From Chloroflexota bacterium (GTDB taxonomy: Bacteria > Chloroflexota > Anaerolineae > VGOG01), in assembly GCA_030611885.1 (NCBI GenBank), contig JAUWOY010000027.1, positions 1-46,889 on the forward strand: 46,889 nucleotides of DNA, written 5' to 3'. The notes beneath the pieces are model-generated. The model saw only the letters and a list, made by a program, of their open reading frames with translations. It did not search any database and had not been told where the DNA came from. Positions 26,069-34,607 of the stretch are shown one piece after another; position 1 is the first letter of the stretch, and each line of letters begins with the position of its first letter. Made by a program: the position numbers and the translations under genes.

Positions 26069-27814
26069 CTACCGCGGTATCTTCACGGTAAAGGTAGTGT
26101 CGCCTGGCTTGCTCTTAACCACGAACTGGGCCCCATAGGGACTCAGAAGCTGATAACAACTGTGCAGCCCCAGCCCTGCCCCCGCGAGGGTTTCCCCACT
26201 GATGGACTTGGTGCTGAAGAAGGGCTCGAAAAGGTGAGGGATGTTCTCCGGTGGGATACCCACTCCTGTGTCGTGGAAATCAATGTAGACGTATTCCTCG
26301 TTACAGCGCGTCGTGATGGTGAGCACTGGCTTCTCGCAGCCCTCCATGGCGTCTATGGCATTGCTGATGACATTGGAGAAGGATTGACTGAAGTCGCTGT
26401 AGAGGCCTTCAATGTACAAAGGTGCCTCACAGAAATTGTAAACCTTCTCGATATAGTGCTTGAAGCGCGGATCCCCGCTCAAGAACTTCAACTCCTGCCA
26501 AAGCAGATCATTGATGTCAACCAACTGCTTGTGCTCCTCTTGCTCCTGCCGGCTCTTGTACATCAGGTTATCAATGATCTCCTCCATGGTTTTGCCCCCT
26601 CGCTCGATGGCGAACAGCTCCTGACGTATGTTATCATATACCTCGGCAATGTTGGGGGGCATCTCCGACTTACGGCCACCCCGCTGGCTCAGGAGGGCTG
26701 GTAGCATCTCCTCGAAGCATTCCCGTGCCTCTTCGAAGACAAGCTGAGTCCTGCCCCTGATGACTGTCAGCGGAGTGAGGAGGTTATGGGCAATTCCCTG
26801 GGCCAACCGCCCAATGGCTGAGAGCTTCTCGGCCTGTACGAGCTGGGTCTGCAGTTGCTTCCGCAGAGTGATGTCCTGGACGATTTGTACCAGCCTGATC
26901 ACATTACCCTTCGAGTCTCGCAAGGGATAGGTAGACAGGTGCAGGTCTTTTTTCAGCGTAGGCTCTCTCACTTCGACGGTTTGAGGTTCCCCTGTCCGCA
27001 TCGTCTCAATCTGGGGGCAGTAGTCGGGAGGTTCATCCCGATCGTGTAAGACTCGGTAACATTTCTGGCCGATGAGCCTGGCCGGTGTAGTGCCCAGCAT
27101 CTTGGCAAAGGCAACGTTTACCCGGAGGATGTTGAATTCTTCGTCCAGCATGAAGATGCCTTCGGTGATAGCGTCGAAGATTTCCTCCCATTCCCTCTTG
27201 GCACGAACCACATTCTGGAACATCTGCGCGTTCTCGATGGCTGTCCCGATCTGCTGGCCAAGGGTCACCAGCAAGTTAACCTCTTGAGAATTTGGAGTGC
27301 GGCCTCGGCTGAAGACATTCATAATCCCCAGCAGGTTCCCGTTGGCGCTCAGGGGCACGCTGATGTAGGAGCGAAACCCTTCTCTGTCTCGCAAGAATCT
27401 GCCAAGCCGAGGATATTCGGAAATCTCCTGTACCACGATGAGACTGTCCAGCTCAGGGGTCACGGCCGGAAAATCGTGCCCGGCTTTCATGGTGATCAAC
27501 TCTCGGGTAAATTCGCCTCCCATTCCGCGCTGAGCTTTTAATACAAACTCCCCTCTGGCTTCATTTAACAGGAAGATAAACCCCGTCTCTAGTCCCATCG
27601 AGGACAACGCGATATCCAGGGCCTTCTCCAGGATCTCCCGTAGATCAAGCGACGGGCCGACCTCGACGCTGATCTTGTTGAGAGCGACGAATTCCTCCTC
27701 TCTGGACAGCAGCGCATTATTGACTTCCTCCAGTTCGGCAACCTTTTCCTCTAAACTATACCCTTTGAACTTTGAACTTTGAGCTTTGAATTTTGAACTT
27801 TGAACTTCTTCCAT
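26069..27814 (-). CDS. Soluble GAF-PAS hybrid sensor histidine kinase
   Basis: 581 residues from the ATG at 27814, preceded by GAGGAGGGGAG. No membrane helix. Repeat-derived residues occupy 1-17 (VQSSKFKAQSSKFK), then a coiled coil, a GAF domain (about 45-195), a PAS domain (about 205-320; EIFDAITEGIFMLDEEFNIL, then VQIVQDITLRKQ), HisKA with H343 in GIAHNLLTPLTV, and a HATPase domain with NVISNAIDAMEG, DTGVGIPPENI and GAGLGLHS. The residue after the phosphorylated His is Asn, where most kinases have Glu, which suggests weak or absent phosphatase activity. It lies 26 bases after the REC-PAS-HD-GYP gene, so the two likely form one signalling pathway. Confidence 0.9.
   Translation of the reverse strand: MEEVQSSKFKAQSSKFKGYSLEEKVAELEEVNNALLSREEEFVALNKISVEVGPSLDLREILEKALDIALSSMGLETGFIFLLNEARGEFVLKAQRGMGGEFTRELITMKAGHDFPAVTPELDSLIVVQEISEYPRLGRFLRDREGFRSYISVPLSANGNLLGIMNVFSRGRTPNSQEVNLLVTLGQQIGTAIENAQMFQNVVRAKREWEEIFDAITEGIFMLDEEFNILRVNVAFAKMLGTTPARLIGQKCYRVLHDRDEPPDYCPQIETMRTGEPQTVEVREPTLKKDLHLSTYPLRDSKGNVIRLVQIVQDITLRKQLQTQLVQAEKLSAIGRLAQGIAHNLLTPLTVIRGRTQLVFEEARECFEEMLPALLSQRGGRKSEMPPNIAEVYDNIRQELFAIERGGKTMEEIIDNLMYKSRQEQEEHKQLVDINDLLWQELKFLSGDPRFKHYIEKVYNFCEAPLYIEGLYSDFSQSFSNVISNAIDAMEGCEKPVLTITTRCNEEYVYIDFHDTGVGIPPENIPHLFEPFFSTKSISGETLAGAGLGLHSCYQLLSPYGAQFVVKSKPGDTTFTVKIPR
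27764..27808. repeat. Heptamer repeat at the 5' end of the kinase gene
   Basis: Six units of TTTGAAC/TTTGAGC/TTTGAAT on the plus strand. In frame on the minus strand they encode VQSSKFKAQSSKFKG immediately after the start codon. Confidence 0.8.
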
Positions 27815-27840
27815 CTCCCCTCCTCGGTTCACCAAACCGC

Positions 27841-29634
27841 TTAGCTGGGACGGCGCACATCGCCTGTTGGCCAGCCAAGTTGATCACGATCTGTCATCTC
27901 TTGTTCGAACTTGAACCCTTTCTGTTTGAAGAGCTTCAAGCAAGCGCCTACCGCCCCAGGGTCATAAAGGGCACCCCTATTCTGTGAGATCTCCTCCAGG
28001 GCCTTATCTAACCCGCGAGCCGCTCGGTAAGGCTGGTGAGAGGACATAGCGTCAACGACATCGGCTACGCCAATGATTCTTGCTTCCAGCATGATCTCAT
28101 CACCCGACAGCCCTTGAGGGTACCCAGAACCATCTAGCCGTTCGTGATGTTGAAGCACGATTTCGGCCACCGGCCAGGGGAATTCTACGGCCTTCAATAT
28201 GTCGTAACCGATTTGGGGATGAGCCTTAATGATACCGTATTCGAGTTCGGTTATCCCATTGGGATTGCTGAGAATTTCAAGAGGTACACTTATCTTGCCG
28301 ATGTCATGAATCAGTCCAGCCACACGGATCCCTTCGATCTGCTCCTCAGGAAGGCCCATCTCCTGGGCGATGGCATAGGCCAATTGGGTTACCCGCCGTT
28401 GATGACCAGCCATGTAGGGATTCCTCGTCCTGATCGCCGATGCCAGGGCCTGCACCGTTTCATCGAAGGTTCTTCGCAATCTTTCGAGACTGTTCTGAAG
28501 TTCTTCTTCCACCTGCTTGTGCTCGGGGATGTCGGTGAAAACGGTCAGGGTGCCAGCGAAGCGACCTTCCTCAACCCGGGGGCTGCCGCTGACCAGGACG
28601 GGAACCAGCGTGCCGTCCTGGCGGACGAGTTGGAGTTCGTAGCGATCGGCTTCGCCGTGCATGCGCCGTTCGTGAGCCGCCTGGATGCTGGGGTGCTGAT
28701 CGGACGGAACGATGGCCGTCCAGTGCTGGCCCACCAGCTCTTCGGGCGAGTAGCCCAGCAGGTCAGCCGCAGCCGGGTTGACGAAGATAATGCACCCCTC
28801 CGCGTCCTCCACGGCGATGCCTTCGGCCATGTTCTGGACGATGCCCTCGTTGAAGTCTTTCAACCGCCGAATCTCCCCCTCCGCCTGCTTGCGGTCAATG
28901 ATCTCCTGTTGAAGTTGTTCATTCATCTTTTGTAGTTCACGCTGCGTCTTGACGAGCTTTCGGTTTTGTTGAACAGCGTTTTCATAGGTGGAAAGGAGGA
29001 GATTCAACATCTGTTGACGGTCTGAGGTTAGGACGTGACGTTCGCCGTCAAAGACAACCTCCCACTCCTCTTCCGCCCCATCGTTTTTCTGTCGAACCGG
29101 CCTTGCAAGAGCAGATTCGACCTGGGACAGGAGATGATTTTCATAGTACGGTTTGGTGAGACAGTAGTCCACCCCCGCTTTGAGCGCCCGGATAACGTCT
29201 TTGGTATCCGATAGTACTGTGAGCAGTATGACTGGAATATCCCTGAGCACCCCGTCGTGCTTGATCGCCTGGCACATCTCGTAGCCATCCATCACCGGCA
29301 TAATAACGTCGGAAATAATGAGGTCCGGCTCACACTCGCGCGCTGCAGCGAGGCCCTCTTGGCCGTTGGTAGCAACCGTGACCCAGTAACCACGCTCCTG
29401 GAGCAAGTCCTTAAGCTGTGCAACTTGAACCAGGCTGTCCTCGACGATCAAAATGCGCTTGTTCACGATACCCCTCCCCACAGCCATCTCTTGCAGCCGC
29501 TCTGGGTATTCCGGCAGCGATTCTTTGCCCCACCGGCGCTCGATGCCCATTACTTCCAATTCGGCGACCCGTTGGCGCAATTCCGCTAACCCATTCATGA
29601 ATAGTGGCTCCTTTGTCTTATTTTGATCTGTCAT
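27841..29634 (-). CDS. Response regulator: REC-PAS-HD-GYP c-di-GMP phosphodiesterase
   Basis: 597 residues from the ATG at 29634, after a GGGAGG site. Receiver domain about 58-180 with phospho-acceptor Asp109 (LIISDVIMPVMDGYEM) and Lys in LTKPYY; a coiled coil (about 215-265) leads to a PAS domain (FVNPAAADLLGYSPEELVG). The HD-GYP domain (about 400-565) has the HD pair in LIHDIGKIS and the signature HHERLDGSGYPQGL with GYP intact. Such proteins degrade cyclic di-GMP to GMP. It is paired with the adjacent GAF-PAS kinase. A frame extension upstream of 29634 lacks ribosome-site support. Confidence 0.92.
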   Translation of the reverse strand: MTDQNKTKEPLFMNGLAELRQRVAELEVMGIERRWGKESLPEYPERLQEMAVGRGIVNKRILIVEDSLVQVAQLKDLLQERGYWVTVATNGQEGLAAARECEPDLIISDVIMPVMDGYEMCQAIKHDGVLRDIPVILLTVLSDTKDVIRALKAGVDYCLTKPYYENHLLSQVESALARPVRQKNDGAEEEWEVVFDGERHVLTSDRQQMLNLLLSTYENAVQQNRKLVKTQRELQKMNEQLQQEIIDRKQAEGEIRRLKDFNEGIVQNMAEGIAVEDAEGCIIFVNPAAADLLGYSPEELVGQHWTAIVPSDQHPSIQAAHERRMHGEADRYELQLVRQDGTLVPVLVSGSPRVEEGRFAGTLTVFTDIPEHKQVEEELQNSLERLRRTFDETVQALASAIRTRNPYMAGHQRRVTQLAYAIAQEMGLPEEQIEGIRVAGLIHDIGKISVPLEILSNPNGITELEYGIIKAHPQIGYDILKAVEFPWPVAEIVLQHHERLDGSGYPQGLSGDEIMLEARIIGVADVVDAMSSHQPYRAARGLDKALEEISQNRGALYDPGAVGACLKLFKQKGFKFEQEMTDRDQLGWPTGDVRRPS

Positions 29635-29724
29635 CTTGTACGCCTCCCAAAACACGTGGCTGCTTCCAGGAGCGACCGCAAGGACGCGCCACTACTTCTC
29701 GGACAAGGCCCTGGACCGTTTTGG

Positions 29725-29949
29725 CTACTGAACTCCAGACTTGGCCTCTGATTCCCGATGGCGAGAAGATACGCGGCTCTCCTCGAGGTATTCGTTCAAC
29801 ATCTTCAGGCTGTACCTGCGATGGCCGCCTGGGGTGCGGTAGGGAATCAAACTCCCGTCCCTCTCCATCCTTCTCAGAGTGTACAAGCTCACCCGCAGAT
29901 AGTCGGCGGCCTCCTTCGCTGTAAGGATGGTCATTTCCTCTTCTACCAT
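29725..29949 (-). CDS. Excisionase/MerR-like HTH protein (paralogue 1)
   Basis: 74 residues from the ATG at 29949 with GGAGGGTGAT before it. The segment TAKEAADYLRVSLYTLRRME is a MerR-type helix-turn-helix, and RTPGGHRRYS is the wing typical of excisionase-family DNA-binding proteins. It is about 65% identical to paralogue 2. It lies just upstream of the REC-PAS-HD-GYP gene and could control it. No integrase is in the window, so a role in excision is not supported. Confidence 0.85.
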   Translation of the reverse strand: MVEEEMTILTAKEAADYLRVSLYTLRRMERDGSLIPYRTPGGHRRYSLKMLNEYLEESRVSSRHRESEAKSGVQ

Positions 29950-30170
29950 ATCACCCTCCTGCTTACTACTGGCGGACCGGCGAGCTGGCGGTGAACGTCG
30001 TTCCCCAGCCCATCCTGCTTGCCACCTTGATGCTTCCCCCAGGCCACTGAGCAAACTCATCAAACCGGGATCTGATCTCCTGGCAGGGGATACGTGAAAC
30101 GTCAAACGTAAAACGTGAATTACCTGGCACGGAACACGCAACACGTCTTCACGTCTGGCTCGTCCTTCCC

Positions 30171-30371
30171 CTATCGGTGAGAACGGGAAGACCTGCGGCT
30201 ATTATTGAGATATTTGTTCAACATCCTGATACTGTACCTGCGATGCCCCCCAGGAGTGCGGTAAGGCACCAATCCACCATTGCTCTCCATCCTGCTCAGG
30301 GTGAACATGCTCACCCGCAGGTACTTCGCAGCTTCCCTGGCGGTCATGAGGCTTACCCTATCCTTTGCCAT
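30171..30371 (-). CDS. Excisionase/MerR-like HTH protein (paralogue 2)
   Basis: 66 residues from the ATG at 30371, preceded by AAGGAGGTGTGAAA. TAREAAKYLRVSMFTLSRME and RTPGGHRRYS match paralogue 1. The C-terminus is Ser/Arg-rich. A promoter with an extended -10 lies 80 bases upstream. Between the two paralogues, 220 bases hold a short-period repeat (about 30089-30155, ACGTGAAACGTCAAACGT type) and no further gene. Confidence 0.85.
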   Translation of the reverse strand: MAKDRVSLMTAREAAKYLRVSMFTLSRMESNGGLVPYRTPGGHRRYSIRMLNKYLNNSRRSSRSHR

Positions 30372-30450
30372 TTTCACACCTCCTTTCCTTGCCGGCCGAA
30401 GAGTTATCCAAAAGCGGACAAAACGGCTGTAAATTATCTGAACTGTTTGC

Positions 30451-30459
30451 ATTATAGCA
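30451..30459 (-). promoter_or_regulatory. Extended -10 promoter element
   Basis: The minus strand reads TGCTATAAT, a perfect TATAAT with a TGN extension. There is no convincing -35 at 16-18 bases. It is placed 80 bases upstream of HTH paralogue 2. Confidence 0.55.
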
Positions 30460-30719
30460 AATTCTGTCCAGGTTTGGGGTGAAGGAAGCGTTAATTCGGC
30501 ATTAATTTGGCGTGAAAGAGGTAGGGCTCCCAGTGAGACTGCTCCGTGTTCAAAGGGATAGCGCGGATTCTGTACCCTGGCCTATGCCCTTAAGAGGATG
30601 GAGAACTCATCGGGTGCAAATGGGTTCAGAGGCGAAAGAGTTATTGGGGGGCAGATGAGGATTGGGGCACCAGTCACCTGGCTGGGGGCGTCGTGCCTTG
30701 GATCCCGTTCGGAAACCCT

Positions 30720-30754
30720 TAAAAGTAAACGCTAGTCCAATGGTGGACTAGCGT
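30720..30754 (-). terminator. Rho-independent terminator after the OmpR-type regulator
   Basis: Perfect ten-base arms ACGCTAGTCC/GGACTAGCGT around a six-base loop, followed on the minus strand by TTACTTTT. It is placed 56 bases after the response-regulator stop. Confidence 0.8.
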
Positions 30755-30809
30755 CTAGTGGGAGAGTCTTGAGTTTCCGGACAGGTTCGAATTGCCAGGC
30801 TCCAGATCG

Positions 30810-31499
30810 CTATGCAGCGACGATATAGCCGTGGCGGGAGACGGTTTTGATATAGGTGGGGTCGGTGGGCGAGGGTTCGATCTTGGCCCGGATGTTCTTG
30901 ATATGTGCTCTGACCAGGTTAGGGTCGCCCGTGCCTGGGGGGTATTCCCACACCTCTTGCAGCAATCTCTCGGTGGAGATTACCTCTCCGGCGTGCTTCA
31001 TCAAATAGTAGAGCAACTCAAACTCTACCGGAGTAAGGAGAAGGACGTGGCCGTCCACGTTCAACTTGAAGGTGCGGGGATCGAGGGAGAGGGCGCCGAC
31101 TTCCAGGGGGGCTTTGGGCGCCTCACTTGGCATACTGCGGCGCAAAAGGGCTCTCACCCGCAGCTCTAGCTCTCGGAGGTCGAAGGGCTTCGTCAGGTAG
31201 TCATCGGCCCCGGCCTCGAAGCCTTCGATTTTATTCTCGATTTTGCCTTTGGCCGTCAAGAACAGGATAGGCACAGAAGCCACGTTGGGGAGAGTGCGGA
31301 TGCGGTGGCAGACCTCAATGCCATCCATGCGGGGCATCATGATATCCAGCACCACCAGGTCGGGACACTGTTGTTTGATCAGTTGCAGGGCCTGAGCACC
31401 ACCGTAAGCGACAACCACCTCGTGGTCCTTGCGCCGAAGGGTGCGCTCTACTGTCCCAGCAACATCTCGATCATCATCAACAACTAGGATGCGGGCCAT
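30810..31499 (-). CDS. OmpR/PhoB-family response regulator
   Basis: 229 residues. Receiver domain with acidic DDD at 8-10, phospho-acceptor Asp in LVVLDIMMPRMDGIEV, and Lys in DDYLTKPFDLRELELR; then a winged-helix output domain with LTPVEFELLYYLMKHAGEVI and VRAHIKNIRAKIE. It binds DNA as a dimer after phosphorylation. A GGAGGTG site precedes the ATG at 31499. It lies 22 bases downstream of the membrane kinase gene, so the two form a two-component system in one transcript. Confidence 0.95.
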   Translation of the reverse strand: MARILVVDDDRDVAGTVERTLRRKDHEVVVAYGGAQALQLIKQQCPDLVVLDIMMPRMDGIEVCHRIRTLPNVASVPILFLTAKGKIENKIEGFEAGADDYLTKPFDLRELELRVRALLRRSMPSEAPKAPLEVGALSLDPRTFKLNVDGHVLLLTPVEFELLYYLMKHAGEVISTERLLQEVWEYPPGTGDPNLVRAHIKNIRAKIEPSPTDPTYIKTVSRHGYIVAA

Positions 31500-31521
31500 G
31501 GAGCACCTCCAAAATAAGGGG

Positions 31522-33132
31522 TTAGTCCTGCTTTTCAGCCGAAACTTGATCTGCTATCGGCAGGGTCACGGTGACAGTTGTTCCCTTTCCTTCTTCACTG
31601 TCTATCTCAATACGCCCATTGTGCCGTTCAATGGTTTTATAAGTGATGTATAACCCCAAACCCGTGCCCTTGTTCACGTCCTTGGTCGTGAAGAAGGGTT
31701 CGAATACCTTGTCCAGGTTATCTTGGGGGATACCAACGCCTGTGTCTGAGATAAGCACCCGGACGGCTTTGCCAGACCCATCCAACCGGGAGGTGATGCG
31801 AATCTCGCCCCTTTGCTTGGCGGGTATAGCGTCCCGTGCGTTGATCAGCAGGTTAATCCAAACATCTTCTAGATGGTGGGGGCTGCCTGGCACCAAGGGC
31901 AAATCTGCAGCCAGGTCTTTGATTATAGAAACATTAGACCTCTCGATCTGATAGGCGATAAGGGAAAGGGCGCTATCAATGGAGCCGTTTATATCCATGG
32001 GGGCCAGTTCATACTCCTCCTGGCGGGAGAAGGACAACAGGTTCCCAATAACTTTGCTGGCCCGCTTCCCTGACCGTTCGATAGCTTTGAGGGACTCGTA
32101 TTCCGGTTGGCCTGGCTTCATATCCATCATCAGCAACTGGGCATCGCCGATTATGGTCGTCAAGGGGTTCCGGATCTCATGGGCGATCCCGGCAGCAAAT
32201 TCCCCAATCGCTGAGAGCTTAGCCGATTGAAAAAGATGAGCCTTTGCTGTCGCCAGGTCATCATAAGCTTCATTCAAGTCATGGAAAAGCCGGGCATTGT
32301 CAATGGCCACGCCGATTTGACTGCCTATGGAGGTAAGCAACTCCACGTCCTGAGAAGAGAAGTGGCGGAGATCGTGGTTGGCAATGTTCATCACCCCAAG
32401 CACCTTGTCCTTTGCCCTTAACGGTATGCAGGCCAAAGACCGAAATCCCTCCTCTTTCATCTTCAACTCTATCTTCGAGAGGTCAGCTTCCTCGGAGATG
32501 TCCTCTACTAAGATCGGTTTCCCTGACTGCCCTGCCCGCCCGGTCAGCCCCTGCCCTGGTTTCAGCGAATCCGCTTCGTGAAGCAACTCCTCAGAAAGGC
32601 CACGATAAGCGGCAAAAGACAGTTCTTTGGTTTGCTCATCCATCAGGGCTATGGCGCCCGTTTCTATCCTCATCACCTCCAGCACCTTCTCCAAAGTGCT
32701 GTTCAGAATCTCCCCTAGATCCAAAGATTGGCTGACTGTGGCTGCGATGGCATTGAGAGCAGAGATTTTCTTTAGGTTCTCTGTTTCCTTCTCAATTTCT
32801 ATTACCCTATTTCTCCATGTCAGGATAAGCCCTGCAATGGCAGCTATGAACAGACCGAGCTTGGGAATGATGAGATACTCGCTCTGCAACACGTGCGAGA
32901 ACAGGTAAGTCCTGGAAGCTTCATCCCTGGCCGTGAACCAGGCGCTGAAGAAGATACTATCAATGACCAAGACTGCAAGTCCCAGGAGTAGGATGATTCT
33001 GGCAACTGTAACAACTCTTGACTCCTCGGTCTTGGGTCGCTCGTATTTCGTCAGAAATACCAGAACGATGAGACCCCAGACGAGGACCAGAAGCCAATAT
33101 ACAACTATAGAGATATAATCAGAGAGAATCAT
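31522..33132 (-). CDS. Membrane-bound GAF histidine kinase
   Basis: 536 residues. Three hydrophobic helices at the N-terminus (about 8-28, 42-64, 86-106) hold it in the cytoplasmic membrane; a GAF domain (about 125-285) senses a cytosolic ligand; HisKA has H318 in GIAHEIRNPLTTIIG; the ATPase domain has NLLINARDAIP, DTGVGIPQDNL and GTGLGLYI. All kinase boxes look intact, including the Glu after His. The upstream region carries a TATAAT promoter, and translation begins after an AT-rich stretch without a clear ribosome site. Partner: the OmpR-type regulator 22 bases downstream. The signal is unknown. Confidence 0.92.
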   Translation of the reverse strand: MILSDYISIVVYWLLVLVWGLIVLVFLTKYERPKTEESRVVTVARIILLLGLAVLVIDSIFFSAWFTARDEASRTYLFSHVLQSEYLIIPKLGLFIAAIAGLILTWRNRVIEIEKETENLKKISALNAIAATVSQSLDLGEILNSTLEKVLEVMRIETGAIALMDEQTKELSFAAYRGLSEELLHEADSLKPGQGLTGRAGQSGKPILVEDISEEADLSKIELKMKEEGFRSLACIPLRAKDKVLGVMNIANHDLRHFSSQDVELLTSIGSQIGVAIDNARLFHDLNEAYDDLATAKAHLFQSAKLSAIGEFAAGIAHEIRNPLTTIIGDAQLLMMDMKPGQPEYESLKAIERSGKRASKVIGNLLSFSRQEEYELAPMDINGSIDSALSLIAYQIERSNVSIIKDLAADLPLVPGSPHHLEDVWINLLINARDAIPAKQRGEIRITSRLDGSGKAVRVLISDTGVGIPQDNLDKVFEPFFTTKDVNKGTGLGLYITYKTIERHNGRIEIDSEEGKGTTVTVTLPIADQVSAEKQD

Positions 33133-33179
33133 TTTTTATCTATCTTATCGTTTCGATGTCACCTTTGCTATTTAACACT

Positions 33180-33208
33180 ATTATAACCTATTTTTTGTAT
33201 TTATGCAA
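33180..33208 (-). promoter_or_regulatory. Promoter of the kinase/regulator pair
   Basis: On the minus strand TTGCAT (33208-33203), a 17-base spacer and TATAAT (33185-33180), about 48 bases before the kinase start codon. Confidence 0.55.
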
Positions 33209-33209
33209 A

Positions 33210-33249
33210 ATCCCAAAAAGGGCCATGAGCCGCCAGGACTCATAGCCCT
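33210..33249 (-). terminator. Terminator overlapping the end of the GNAT gene
   Basis: The minus strand folds AGGGCTATGAG with CTCATGGCCCT (one mismatch) and is followed by TTTTTGGGATTTT. The stop codon of the GNAT gene lies inside the stem, so gene end and terminator are fused. Confidence 0.72.
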
Positions 33250-33944
33250 CCCAGCCTGCCTCGGCAAGAGAACTCGCGGTAGCCAGTGAAGCGATAGCCA
33301 AGAGCTTCACAGACCCGAATCGAAGCAGTGTTGCCCTCGGCGACGATGTAGAGGGGCTTGATCCCTTCTTGCAGCAATTCAGCAGTGCAGGCCGAGACGA
33401 CTGCCCTGGCCAGGCCATGTCCCCGGAAACCCTCCTGGGTGCAGACGCCGACCTCGGCAAAGTAAGGCGAGCGCCAGTTTGTGTCTGCGGCCGCGATCAC
33501 GCTTTCGCCGTCCCTGATCTCAAAGCGAGGGAAGCGGTCTCCCCTGGCTACCTTTTCGACGGGGTGGCGAAAATCTGGGTGGAAGCTCTCCTCGTCAACA
33601 GTGTAGATCAGGTTGTAGTGCTCATCCCAGGTGACGAGACATCGCCTCAGGAGCGAGGCCCTTTGCTCTTTCGCGGCGAAGAGGTACTCTCGTCCCTCGT
33701 CCAGGTGATTGGATAGGAGAGCGGATAACACGTCGTCGGAGTCGGCTCGCATCACCACCAGGGGGGTGAAGAGGTCATGTGCGGTTTGACAGACGGCCAG
33801 GAAGCCGACGACGACTTCCTGGCCGCAAGTGAAGAGCCGCGTCCGTTTATGATAGAGGGTGTAGTAAGCGGTGAGGGCGTCCTTTGGGGAAGTGGGCGAC
33901 AGCAAGTGAGCAATGAAGCGCCGTTGCTTGCCATTGACGGTCAT
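33240..33944 (-). CDS. GNAT-family N-acetyltransferase
   Basis: 234 residues from the ATG at 33944; longer starts would run into the PIN gene. The C-terminal half carries the GNAT acetyl-CoA fold: AEVGVCTQEGFRGHGLARAV (the R-x-x-G-x-G/A loop) then AEGNTASIRVCEALGYRFTG. The N-terminal 110 residues are less familiar and may be a second, degenerate GNAT-like half. It starts one base after the PIN toxin stop and lacks a good ribosome site, so it may be translated by coupling. Substrate unknown. Confidence 0.75.
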   Translation of the reverse strand: MTVNGKQRRFIAHLLSPTSPKDALTAYYTLYHKRTRLFTCGQEVVVGFLAVCQTAHDLFTPLVVMRADSDDVLSALLSNHLDEGREYLFAAKEQRASLLRRCLVTWDEHYNLIYTVDEESFHPDFRHPVEKVARGDRFPRFEIRDGESVIAAADTNWRSPYFAEVGVCTQEGFRGHGLARAVVSACTAELLQEGIKPLYIVAEGNTASIRVCEALGYRFTGYREFSCRGRLGGL

Positions 33945-33945
33945 A

Positions 33946-34362
33946 TTATAATCGTTTTTCAACAAGAGAGACGAAGGTCCGCACATCAACGATCTCAATC
34001 TCTTCAAAACGTCGCAGCACTTTGAGGTCAGGATCACCGGTCACAATGTACTGTGCCCCACCAGCCAAGGCACATTCGATGACCAGGTTATCGTCTGGAT
34101 CACGACAGACATCAACTTTACGAGTGGGCGTTACCAAACGGACATAACCACGCACGTTGTTGATCACTTTGTCAGCTTCCTTTGCCGACAAACAAAATGG
34201 CTTATCAGGCCTGGTCAGGACATCTCTGAGCTCATCAAGAAGCGATTCACAAGTTACCACCTCTACTTTGCCCTGCTTAGCAAGATGGAGAGCCCGTCGG
34301 GGCAGCCCACGCCAAAAGGTGCCGGAGATGAATACGTTAGTGTCGTACAAAGCGATGATCAA
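33946..34362 (-). CDS. PIN-domain toxin (second module)
   Basis: 138 residues. PIN residues are Asp7 in ALYDTNVF, the Glu/Asp set in ESLLDELRDVL, DPDDNLVIECALAG and VTGDPDL. This branch (PIN_3, COG1569-like) often pairs with small antitoxins. The start overlaps the antitoxin stop by four bases (ATGA). It is predicted to be a Mg-dependent RNase. It is not similar in detail to the PIN protein at 15032-15475, so the two modules are independent. Confidence 0.87.
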   Translation of the reverse strand: MIIALYDTNVFISGTFWRGLPRRALHLAKQGKVEVVTCESLLDELRDVLTRPDKPFCLSAKEADKVINNVRGYVRLVTPTRKVDVCRDPDDNLVIECALAGGAQYIVTGDPDLKVLRRFEEIEIVDVRTFVSLVEKRL

Positions 34363-34592
34363 CGTTCTCTCCTGAACTCGTGAACGATTTGAGCCACATC
34401 TTCTTCAGTTAAATGGGTAAACCCCTTCTCTTTGGCCAAGTTCTCTGCCCAAGCATCGAACTCTATTACCTCTCTGGCCTTGACCAAATCCCGCCATCTC
34501 AAGAATTTGGCAAAATCCAGCACCTCCAGGACTTTCTCGCCGGGGAGTTCCTCTATTACATCGCGTAATTGTTCAGCATAACCGATGGTCAT
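34359..34592 (-). CDS. Antitoxin of the second PIN module
   Basis: 77 residues, acidic, beginning TIGYAEQLRDVIEELPGEKV and containing VLDFAKFLRWR, the pattern of DUF2281-type antitoxins. AGAAGGAGGGCACG precedes the ATG at 34592. Assignment rests on this pattern, the size and the four-base overlap with the toxin gene. Confidence 0.8.
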   Translation of the reverse strand: MTIGYAEQLRDVIEELPGEKVLEVLDFAKFLRWRDLVKAREVIEFDAWAENLAKEKGFTHLTEEDVAQIVHEFRRER

Positions 34593-34607
34593 CGTGCCCT
34601 CCTTCTG

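Larger units (their letters stand above)
30372..30809. other. Intergenic stretch between the HTH pair and the OmpR-type regulator
   Basis: 438 bases without a supported gene. It contains the promoter for HTH paralogue 2 at its left end and the terminator of the response regulator at 30720-30754. The middle part (about 30480-30715) has only short frames without ribosome sites and no recognisable RNA fold. Confidence 0.6.

Noticed and set aside
33944..33956. Internal promoter TATAAT just before the GNAT start
   Set aside because: It lies inside the last codons of the PIN gene with no -35 element; probably chance.
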